Below are positions 8,130-13,997 of a stretch of DNA of 13,997 nucleotides, piece after piece (position 1 is the first letter of the stretch; the number at the start of each line of letters is the position of its first letter). The DNA is from Russula earlei (lineage: Eukaryota > Basidiomycota > Agaricomycetes > Russulales > Russulaceae): the NCBI GenBank assembly GCA_025769875.1, contig JAGFNK010001159.1, forward strand, positions 1 through 13,997. Direction: 5' to 3'. Made by a program: the position numbers and the translations under genes. The notes beneath the pieces were generated by a model, which searched no databases, was not told the DNA's origin, and was given only the letters and a program-made list of their open reading frames with translations.

Positions 8130-9231
8130 TCATGATAGAATATTGGCAACAGTGTTAGCCTTTCCAGGGATAGTCATCAACTTGAAGTTGTATTCCTGGA
8201 GGAGGGCCATCCACCTTGCTTGACATGGTGAAAGGTCCTGGGGTTTGCAGAAGTAGGCCAAATTGGCATGGTCTGTACGAATAGTTACTTCATGTCGTGC
8301 CCCAAGTAGCCAGTGTCGATATTCTTTAAGGACAGATACTATAGTGAGTAGTTCTCTATCATGGATATCGTAGTTCCTTTCTGCTGGTAGTAGTGACCTT
8401 GAATAATATACCAGAGGATGGATACCATCTTCAAATTGTTGAGATATAGTGGCTCCCAATGCAAAAGAAGAGGCATCAGCATCAACAATAAAAGGTTTGT
8501 TGAAATCTGGGTTGCAAAGAATGGGGTAATGGGTGAAGATATTCTTGAGAATATTGAACGATGATTCTGTGTAGTTATCCCAGACCCAAGGTTTGTTCTT
8601 CTTTGTGAGCCAAACTAGAGGTTGAATGATATCCGAATATTTTGGAATGAAGTTGCAATAGTAGTTCCCAAATCCAAGGAAAGAGCATAGCTCATGTAGA
8701 TTGGTAGGGGCTTTCCAATCCCGAATTCCCTTGACTTTGATTGGGTCCATCTTGATCATTCCTTTGCCAATAATGACACCAAGATAGTCAATTTCTTCTT
8801 TGTGGAATTGACATTTCTCGGGTTTAAGGAAAAGGTCATTATCTTGAAGCTTCTTAAAGATGCGAGTAACAAGATCTTTTGTGATACTCCCATCCTTTAG
8901 ATGCTTGTGTGGCAATGATGCCATTGTCCATATAGATGTGGAACTCCATATCATGATGATTGAGTTCTTCTCTAAAGATATCATTGACCATAGATTGGAA
9001 AGTGGCAGGGGCGTTAGTGAGACCAAAGGTCATCACCATGGGTTCGAATAAGCCCTTATTTGTTTTAAATGCTGCTTTCCATTGATCACCGTCTTTGATG
9101 CATATGTTGTTATAACCCCATCGTACATCGATCTTAGTGAAGTGTTGTTTACTTCCTAAGCGAGTGATGATTTCAGGAATGAGAGGAAGGGGGGTTTTGT
9201 TTTCAACAGTAATTGCATTAAGACATCTATA
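8130..9231 (-). pseudogene. pol: pol part 2: reverse transcriptase and RNase H
   Basis: RT motifs in order: LNAITVENKTPLPLIPE, TKIDVRWGYNN (catalytic Asp), FGLTNAPATFQ, then YMDN where YMDD/YVDD is required (Asn codon 8925-8923), so the catalytic site is damaged. The frame changes near 8900 and continues with LFLKPEKCQF, YLGVIIG and FLGFGNYYCNFIP (thumb/connection). RNase H follows with VDADASSFALGA, RELL and RTDHANL, supplying Asp, Glu and Asp. The final acidic residue, normally in an ADxLSR motif, reads VANILS, again Asn for Asp. A TGA at 8132-8130 follows directly. Both Asp-to-Asn changes sit in a C-A context that would have been CpG. The RT copies genomic RNA and RNase H removes it inside the particle. 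Confidence 0.9.
9227..9231. repeat. Target-site duplication CTATA (left copy)
   Basis: Identical to 9712-9716 on the other side of the 480-bp insertion in the RT gene. Counting it once restores the RT reading frame across the site. Confidence 0.9.
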
Positions 9232-9711
9232 TGTTGAGATCTGCACTGCCCAGAGTCTCAGGTGTGTTGTGATGTGATCACAACTCGGATGCGCTGACGC
9301 ATCGGATCACCCGGACTGGGCATCACCGGCTCAGCTCATACGCTGCAGCACGCGTTAGTTACATTGATAGAGTGATTTAGAACAATCGGTAGCTACTTAC
9401 AACTGATCCTCGGACTTACTTAGTGATCCGTGATGGTAGTTAACTGTACTGCATCTAGTGGCGGTCTCAGGTACTTAAGAACGCCACAAAGTACGTAGAT
9501 CACTTCAGTTTTGTGTCAACCAAACTGAAGTGAGTATTTACACTATGACATCTTATCTCACAGTACTAACGACGCCTTGTAGCTATTGTCTGATAGGTAC
9601 ATTATTTATATCAGTTTTGTGTCAACCAAACTGAACTATTGTCTGATAGATCTGCCTGCGATCTTATCATCTGCTGCTATCTAATCACACATACTGCGTC
9701 TATTTTCAACA
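9232..9711. mobile_element. 480-bp solo LTR (copia-like) inserted in the RT gene
   Basis: Ends TGTTGA...TCAACA with a perfect 5-bp duplication CTATA. There is no open frame, and the composition is unlike its surroundings. The TGTTGA/TCAACA ends are of the kind usual for Ty1/copia LTRs. Internal structure: a 24-bp direct repeat (9506-9529 and 9612-9635), a 14-bp direct repeat (9583-9596 and 9636-9649), and a perfect 10-bp hairpin stem (9502-9511 with 9522-9531). Orientation is uncertain; a TATTTTCAACA end on the + strand mildly favours +. It is younger than the gypsy element it interrupts. Confidence 0.85.
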
Positions 9712-9716
9712 CTATA
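9712..9716. repeat. Target-site duplication CTATA (right copy)
   Basis: Matches 9227-9231; belongs to the 480-bp solo LTR. Confidence 0.9.
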
Positions 9717-10541
9717 GTCTTGGACATAGCGTCGTTTGCCATCTTTCTTGCCTACAAAGAAGCAAGGAGAGGCATATGGTGATTTTGAAGGACATATATA
9801 TCCTTTTTCCAAATGTTCCTTTAGGAATTCGTCTTGGGCCTGTTGTTCCACTGGTGCAAGAGGATAAATCTTGCAATTGAGTGTAGATGGAGCGTCAGGG
9901 ATTAGGTCTATGGCATGATCCCAAGCTTTGGAAGTAGGAAAGTGATGAGAGGCTTCTTCAGAAAAGAACCTTTCAAAGCGATGATAGTCGGGAGGAACTA
10001 AGTCCTTCCAGTCCTTCTTGTCTTGATCAGCTGCTTGTGCGGCTAATTGAGTGGAAGTGCTGATCTTTGCTACTCTGATTGGAGTAGGATCAAAGTGTGG
10101 GGGTATAGGAAGTCGCTTGATCCATTTGTCGGCATCCCAAGTAGAGGCTACGACTGTATCCTCAAGGGTTCCTTTGGTCCAATCAATAGTAGGGTTGGTA
10201 GCACGGAGGAATGGGAAGCCAAGAAGCATGTCATCGGTGGATATTTCAGCAATATAGAAGCGCATTCGATATTCTTGTCCTTTAAATCGAATGTAAAGGT
10301 CAACTGCTTCAGTGACAGTTCCAGCTTTGTTGTGAGTACCATCTACATTGCGCATGACTTTTGGCTTTTGTAGAGTGGAAACTGGGAGTTTATAAGTGAT
10401 GATATTCTTGTGGATAAAATTGTTGGTTGCCCCACTATCAAGTAGAGCAGTGAGATCAGCCCTTTGTCCACTAGTGCATATTTGAACAGGAACTTTGATT
10501 GAATTGAGTCTTGCTACAAATACATCACTAGGGAAGACAGC
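9712..10541 (-). pseudogene. pol: pol part 1: aspartic protease and start of RT
   Basis: The retropepsin active site LLDSGATN is encoded around 10442-10419 (catalytic Asp codon at 10439-10437). Downstream is the second protease signature, DMLLGFPFL followed by ATNPTIDW, typical of chromovirus proteases, which cleave Gag and Pol in the particle. The RT N-terminal region follows (FFVGKKDGKRRYVQDY) and is cut at 9712 by the inserted LTR. The first ATG in the frame is only at 10355, inside the protease, so the polyprotein is presumably made as a Gag-Pol fusion rather than from its own start. Confidence 0.88.
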
Positions 10542-10561
10542 TCAAATTAAGGCTGGGTAAT

Positions 10562-12391
10562 TCAAGCTGGGGGAAAATCCACACCATTATTGACCATGGA
10601 AGTAGCCCATGAGCAACGTTGTTCTTCAGAATATCCAGACATTATAGCCACAACTTCCTCAGGAGATGGTCCTTCATTATAAGTTTGTGTCTCCTGTTGA
10701 GTAGGTTGTTGGATTGTTTGATCATCAGGAAGGTTTTCCTGATAATATTCGGTTGGTGGTTCGTCAGTTTGAGCTAAACGAACATGAGTGTCGACCTGTT
10801 CTTCATGGTAGTACAGTTTCTGGTATTCATCTGGTTCTATAACTTCAACCAGACGTGTTTTCATAGGAACTGATTTGAAAGTGGTTGACTTGTTAGGACA
10901 ATTGCGTGCAACATGTCCTTGTTTAGAGCAAAAGAAGCAACGTCCTTCAACTTGGTGTTGTTTCTTCTCTTGCTCAGTAGTGGCCGCTCTAGCATGATCA
11001 ACATCCATTGGAACAACTTGATTGCTCCTAGGAATAAATTGACCTGTAGGGTTCCTTGGTACAAAGGTAGGATTGGCCCTAGGAGGTGGTCCAGGAGGAG
11101 GGCAGAATGTAGGGCAGAAATTAAGGAATCGTTGGGGATTACGCGCAATATTGCGTATGTCTCCCATATAACTTTGCCTGACGGCATATTTGTTGTGTTC
11201 CTTTCTAGCTGCTTCAGTCCATTCCGCGAAGTTGGTAGGTAGGGTTTCCCTTGTTAGGACATTATTGAGGAGTGGCCTACTAAGACCTCTAGCGAAATAG
11301 TCTAGAGTTCTGTTTGCATTCAGGTCATATCCTGCGTTGTTAGCAAGGTTGGTAAAGGTGGCAATGTAGTTATCAAGGTCAGGTCCTTGTTGCCTTAGAA
11401 CAGCTAACTTGTTGAACGTGTTTTGCCTTTTATTGGTGTCAGTGAAGGCAGTGTTGAACGTAGTTCTAAAGTTGTCCCATAGGGCTTCGTCGGTCCTGAG
11501 TACTCCCAGAGTATTGACACTATTATTGAGTGTTTCCAGTTGCATGTCAACCCAATGGTCCACATTAGGGCCCCTTATAAAGGATAGACAAGCGTTGACT
11601 TGTCTATAGGGATTGTTGAAGAGAGAATTTTCATCATTCATATTATGAAAGATAGCAAATTCTCTCATGAATTGGGAGGATTGGGAGCGGTCTCCATCAA
11701 AGATAGTTGGTGGGTTTCCCCTGACCGCTCCATTAGAAGGGATTGGGACTATGGCAGCCATAGCTGGAGGTGGTGGAGTAGGAGGTGAAGGTGGAGTAGG
11801 GGGAGTAGGAGGTCTAGGAGTGGGTATGCAAGCGATACCAAAAATCCTTTGTGGTACAGGAAGTGGTTCTGGTGCTGGTGCGGCTTCTACAGCTAGATGT
11901 ATAGGAGATAACCTAGGTGAAGGTTGTCTAGTTCTGGGTCAAGAGGAAGGTCGCTCAGATTCTTCCACAGAAGATAAATGATGTCTTCCAAGAGAAGGTG
12001 AAGGTTGATAGTGAAAGAGTTGGTACTGGGGATCTGATTGGTCCCAAGTTCCTAAACCGTGTTCTTCATTATCAAGAACAAGGCCTTTGTGAGTGGCATA
12101 TTCAAGGTTAAGTCCAACTTCTCATCTATCAAGTTTATACCAATGTCCGTTGATAAATATGATAGGGTGATAGAGGTTTTCGATTTGGAGGTAGTATCCT
12201 ACCTTGGGTGCGACGGGGTGCCAAAAGGCTTTACCAGTGATTCGTTCTGGTAGGTTGTCTTGGTTGCGTCGAGTGATGGTTCAGTGTTGAAGAGGGTTAG
12301 ATGAGGAAGCTGGTTCGATAGAGGGTTCAGGGATATCAAGAGTATTCGAGGTAGAAGCTGTGTTGGAATGTTAAGCTTGGTCTGATGTCAT
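10562..12391 (-). pseudogene. gag: Gypsy gag (capsid and nucleocapsid)
   Basis: The uninterrupted part is 11761-10562 (399 residues). It has a capsid-like Retrotrans_gag region around residues 20-180 (PPTIFDGD, FIRGP, WDNFRTTFNTAF, YIATFTNLA, YFARGL), a basic/Pro-rich linker, and a zinc knuckle CFFCSKQGHVARNC (Cys275, Cys278, His283, Cys288), then an acidic tail ending at TGA. Upstream, the same frame clearly continues with protein-like sequence (KAFWHPVAPKVGYYLQIENLYH and HGLGTWDQ) and a Pro-rich stretch joined directly to the ATG at 11761. It is interrupted by TGA at 12283-12281, 12124-12122 and 11941-11939, and TAA at 12373-12371. The frame reaches an ATG at 12391 that lies in the last bases of the 5' LTR. 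I infer that the true gag started there or close by. Gag forms the particle and binds RNA. Confidence 0.85.
12372..12383 (-). promoter_or_regulatory. Self-primer binding site
   Basis: Two bases inside the 5' LTR end, the minus strand reads AGACCAAGCTTA. It is the perfect 12-nt reverse complement of TAAGCTTGGTCT at the predicted transcript 5' end (13176-13165). There is no TGG at this position that would pair with a tRNA CCA end. The layout is that of Tf1/sushi elements, which prime first-strand DNA from their own folded 5' RNA. Confidence 0.72.
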
Positions 12392-12612
12392 AGTAACAAG
12401 CTGTGTCAGTTCTCAAGCATGACGATGGGTCGATAATAGAGATGTGTTCAAGAAACGGGCTGGTTCCCGTGTATAGAGAGTAAGGATCCCTGCAGTGGTC
12501 AAAGTGTTTTATGCTAAACAGGTTATGGCCAATCGACCCTTCCTAGTACGACTCGGTCCGTTGAGAAGCTAGGGTAAGTTTGTAATGGGATAGAATAGGG
12601 CTGGTTCCACTA

Positions 12613-12617
12613 GCTAT
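12613..12617. repeat. Target-site duplication GCTAT (left copy)
   Basis: Identical to 12913-12917. The intact 3' LTR has a single GCTAT at the corresponding site (about 4635-4639), showing the empty target. Confidence 0.9.
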
Positions 12618-12785
12618 TGTTGTGAAATGCAACCACAGATAGAGGGACCTCAGAGGAGGTGCTTAGTCATTGCCACCCTCTTGGGTCCGACTTGTGGGTT
12701 CAACACTATGTGACCCAACCTAGGGACCTCAGAGGAGGGAGTTGACATGCACTCACATGATTCCCTATATCCTGGTGCAATTAAG

Positions 12786-12789
12786 AAAA
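12786..12789 (-). terminator. Pol III terminator after the tRNA-like sequence
   Basis: TTTT on the minus strand directly follows the discriminator base of the tRNA-like sequence, followed by C. Four T is the minimum usual for RNA polymerase III termination. Confidence 0.55.
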
Positions 12790-12862
12790 TGGCCAGACTG
12801 GGGATTGAACCCAGGACCTCCCGGATATATACCAGGTGCTCTAACCACTGAGCTACCTAGCC
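12790..12862 (-). tRNA. tRNA-like gene, anticodon position UAU (Ile-like), atypical loop
   Basis: A 73-base cloverleaf can be folded by eye: 7-bp acceptor stem (GGCTAGG with TCTGGCC, two G-U pairs), 4-bp D stem GCTC/GAGC with GG in the loop, 5-bp anticodon stem CCTGG/CCGGG, 5-bp variable region, 5-bp T stem CTGGG/CCCAG with TTCAATC loop, and discriminator A. The A box (TAGCTCAGTGG, 12855-12845) and B box (GGTTCAATCCC, 12811-12801, one change from consensus) are both present. The anticodon loop is TATATAT: positions 34-36 read UAU, but position 33 is A instead of the near-universal U, so decoding is doubtful. It sits inside a transposable element, so it is most likely tRNA-derived and used as a Pol III promoter rather than in translation. 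Confidence 0.65.
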
Positions 12863-12912
12863 TTGGGTACAGTGAAGTGGATTAATCTATATGACAGATT
12901 GTATATCCAACA

Positions 12913-12917
12913 GCTAT
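12913..12917. repeat. Target-site duplication GCTAT (right copy)
   Basis: Matches 12613-12617; belongs to the 295-bp element. Confidence 0.9.
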
Positions 12918-13164
12918 ATGCATTCAAGTCTGTCTGAGACCTTGAACAATGCAGAGAGAGTAGAGGAAGGTAGGTCTTAAAGGAGGAGAGCTCTTCTCAG
13001 TAGAGTGAAGAGAGACTCTTAACGAAGGAAGGGATAGGTAGAGTAGATGGTAGTTGGTGTGTGTGAAGAGTTGGTGAGATGGAGATGTGGATGTGGTTTG
13101 AGGATTAGGAGTGAAGTGGGTTGCAGGCAAATATGTTGGACAAGAGTAGGTTGGATTCTACAAG

Positions 13165-13176
13165 AGACCAAGCTTA
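13165..13176 (-). promoter_or_regulatory. Predicted transcript 5' end / self-primer sequence
   Basis: TAAGCTTGGTCT on the minus strand begins about 27 nt downstream of the TATA box and is perfectly complementary to the site at 12383-12372. If transcription starts at or near 13176 it would be the RNA 5' end that folds back as primer. The 3' LTR and the solo LTR carry the same segment. Confidence 0.65.
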
Positions 13177-13202
13177 GGGCTTTGGTCACAAAGTACTGAG
13201 CT

Positions 13203-13212
13203 TATATATATA
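13203..13212 (-). promoter_or_regulatory. TATA box of the 5' LTR
   Basis: A TATATATATA run on the minus strand, conserved with small changes in the other two LTRs of the family (near 4926 and 4048). Its spacing to the self-primer sequence fits a Pol II start site 25-30 nt downstream. Confidence 0.65.
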
Positions 13213-13320
13213 CAGGAGAAGCGCAGCAATGGCTGCGCTTTGACTGTGCTACTAGCATAGTAGGAGTCATAATAAGTAGGAGTCATAGGAATGAGGCCAC
13301 AAATGAGTCAGAACCAAGTA

Positions 13321-13357
13321 ACTGTGCTGCGCAGTAAATGCGCAGCATTGCACAGTC
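13321..13357. repeat. Imperfect palindrome in LTR U3
   Basis: ACTGTGC-TGCGCA, then a short spacer, then TGCGCAGCATTGCACAGT form an interrupted inverted repeat. It is preserved in the 3' LTR (about 5042-5078) and in altered form in the solo LTR (about 3907-3942). Its upstream location relative to the TATA box suggests a regulatory site; no binding protein can be named. Confidence 0.4.
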
Positions 13358-13569
13358 GAAACTAAGAAGTGAATATAAATGGAAAGAGAACCAAACAAAG
13401 AGAAAGTAACAGCCATCCAGTGTTACCTGGATGTGTATGGATCATATGATAACACAGAAGGGATCACAAGATGTAAGAGATCACGAGACCAGTAAGTAAA
13501 GGGACGTACGAAAGCAAGCAGTCCATAGCAAAAGGTAAGAAGTAAACGTAAAAGGAAAATGGTGTAACA

Positions 13570-13740
13570 CCAAGTCATACTAGGAAGGGTCTACTGGCCA
13601 TAACCTGTTTAGCATAAAACACTTCGACTGCTGCAGGGATCCTTACTTTCTATACATGGGAACCAGCCCGTTTCTTGAACACATCTCTACTATCGACTTG
13701 TCTTCACACTTGAGAACTGACACGGCTCGTTACCATGACA
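13570..13740 (+). mobile_element. Gypsy solo LTR, 3' part
   Basis: Remaining 171 bp of the LTR that starts at 3691. It begins with CCAAGT, the second copy of the inserted gypsy's target duplication, follows the same sequence as the 3' ends of the two resident LTRs, and ends CATGACA at 13740. TCCAC follows, matching 3686-3690. Confidence 0.88.
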
Positions 13741-13997
13741 TCCACTAGGTTCAGAAGCACCTGACACTGTGAAGATTCACGAATGGACCTTTAGGGACAT
13801 TCTGTGAATGCCAACTGAACTCCAAAAGGAGTGGAAGGATGCTTGTCGTGAGGAGTTGGAATCCCTCCACAGATGCAATCTTCGAACTAGTTGATCCTCC
13901 TAAGGATTGCAAAATTATCAAAAATAGATGGGTATTCGACCTTAAGTCTGATGGTCTTAAAAAAGCCAGACTAGTGCCAAAGGCTTCTTAGGGCTTT
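13741..13997 (+). pseudogene. Ty1/copia reverse transcriptase, N-terminal start (broken)
   Basis: This continues the frame left at 3690. It reads KIHEWTFRDIL, then a TGA at 13805-13807 where Arg is expected, then KEWKDACREELESL. A frame change near 13890 follows, then FELVDPPKDCKIIKNRW and VFDLKSDG, the standard opening of copia RT. A further one-base loss near 13976 disturbs the KARLV-AKG region. Family copies usually read DRK where this has DCK, again compatible with CGN to TGN decay. The gene runs out of the window on the + strand, so RT motifs and RNase H may lie beyond. Non-functional. Confidence 0.85.

Larger units (their letters stand above)
6638..10541 (-). pseudogene. pol: Gypsy pol polyprotein (protease-RT-RNase H-integrase-chromodomain), broken
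   Basis: Domains follow the Ty3/gypsy order. The frame opens after a TGA at 10544-10542 that is probably a mutated Arg codon, in the -1 frame relative to gag with no present overlap. It runs to 9712, is cut by a 480-bp insertion, and resumes at 9231 in register once one 5-bp duplication is discounted. A one-base-equivalent frame change lies near 8900. In-frame TGAs at 8132-8130 (after the RNase H) and 7913-7911 (before the integrase) both stand where the family usually has Arg. A one-base insertion lies in a six-G run at 7477-7482. It ends at TAA 6640-6638, overlapping the third ORF's ATG. The parts are listed separately. Confidence 0.92.
12618..12912 (-). mobile_element. 295-bp TG...CA element carrying a tRNA-like unit (solo LTR or TRIM-like)
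   Basis: It is precisely bounded, because the other LTRs of the family lack it. Ends are TGTTG...CAACA, flanked by a perfect 5-bp duplication GCTAT. On the minus strand it begins TGTTGGATATAC, as many Ty1/copia LTRs do, and ends TTTCACAACA. It has no open frame. It contains a complete tRNA-like Pol III unit (12862-12790) and a 16-bp exact direct repeat (12644-12659 and 12723-12738). A tRNA-derived SINE is the alternative, but SINEs do not have TG...CA ends and a 5-bp integrase-type duplication, and no A-rich tail is seen. Confidence 0.8.
4408..13569 (-). mobile_element. Full-length chromodomain Ty3/gypsy retrotransposon (degenerate)
   Basis: A 9162-bp element on the minus strand: 5' LTR (13569-12386), self-primer site, gag, pol (protease, RT, RNase H, integrase, chromodomain), a third ORF, polypurine tract and 3' LTR (5291-4408). 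The chromodomain after the integrase and the self-priming layout place it with chromoviruses of the Tf1/sushi type. It is split by two later TG...CA insertions (9232-9711 and 12618-12912). Coding is broken by several frameshifts and premature stops, most of them TGA, so it is not autonomous now. It sits inside another LTR of its own family in the opposite orientation. Confidence 0.93.
12386..13569 (-). repeat. 5' LTR of the gypsy element (884 bp plus a 300-bp insertion)
   Basis: Minus strand: starts TGTTACACC at 13569 and ends ATGACA at 12386. It contains a 295-bp TG...CA element with its duplication at 12613-12917. Without these 300 bp it is 884 bp, the same as the 3' LTR. U3 carries repeated GCGCAGC motifs, two copies of TAGGAGTCATA and an imperfect palindrome, then a TATA box. 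R begins at about 13176. Confidence 0.93.

Noticed and set aside
12618..12912. Ordinary tRNA-derived SINE
   Set aside because: The boundaries are TG...CA with a 5-bp duplication and there is no A-rich or simple-repeat tail; kept as the alternative but less likely.
1..13997. Host genes, rRNA, CRISPR arrays or bacterial operons
   Set aside because: None was seen; all recognisable coding sequence is retrotransposon-derived and the only RNA gene-like unit lies inside a mobile element.

Overview
The window looks like a purely repetitive stretch of a mushroom-forming basidiomycete (Agaricomycete) genome. It has no recognisable host gene. Everything identifiable is transposable-element DNA stacked by repeated insertion. 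The fungal assignment rests on the chromodomain Ty3/gypsy element, the Ty1/copia polyprotein style and a gag-like protein type common in Agaricomycetes. I cannot name a genus.

Layout. (1) Positions 1-3154 hold a pair of ~372-bp inverted arms (1-372 and 2783-3154, ~95% identical). They enclose a gag-like ORF (533-1999) with a long Ala/Ser/Thr/Pro tail, GC-rich filler, and an LTR-like segment (about 2278-2779). (2) Positions 3157-3690 carry the part of a Ty1/copia polyprotein between integrase and reverse transcriptase. The same frame resumes at 13741-13997 with the start of copia reverse transcriptase. (3) The copia gene is split by a solo gypsy LTR in + orientation (3691-4407 plus 13570-13740), with a perfect 5-bp target duplication TCCAC. 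(4) That solo LTR is itself split by a complete element of the same family in - orientation (4408-13569). (5) This resident is a chromodomain Ty3/gypsy (chromovirus) with two 884-bp LTRs. It encodes gag, pol (protease, RT, RNase H, integrase, chromodomain) and a third, unrecognised post-pol ORF that carries its own CCHC zinc knuckle. (6) Two small TG...CA elements sit inside the gypsy: 480 bp in the RT gene (9232-9711, duplication CTATA) and 295 bp in the 5' LTR (12618-12912, duplication GCTAT). The second contains a complete tRNA-like Pol III unit.

How the parts work together: a 12-nt stretch at the predicted transcript 5' end is perfectly complementary to the sequence 2 nt inside the 5' LTR. 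This indicates self-primed reverse transcription of the Tf1/sushi type. A G-rich polypurine tract precedes the 3' LTR, and the chromodomain would direct integration to silent chromatin, which fits the nesting. The element is dead. Premature stops are mostly TGA in apparent arginine positions, and the RT and RNase H catalytic aspartates appear as Asn in a CpA context. Together with nearly transition-only LTR divergence, this points to CpG-methylation or RIP-like decay.
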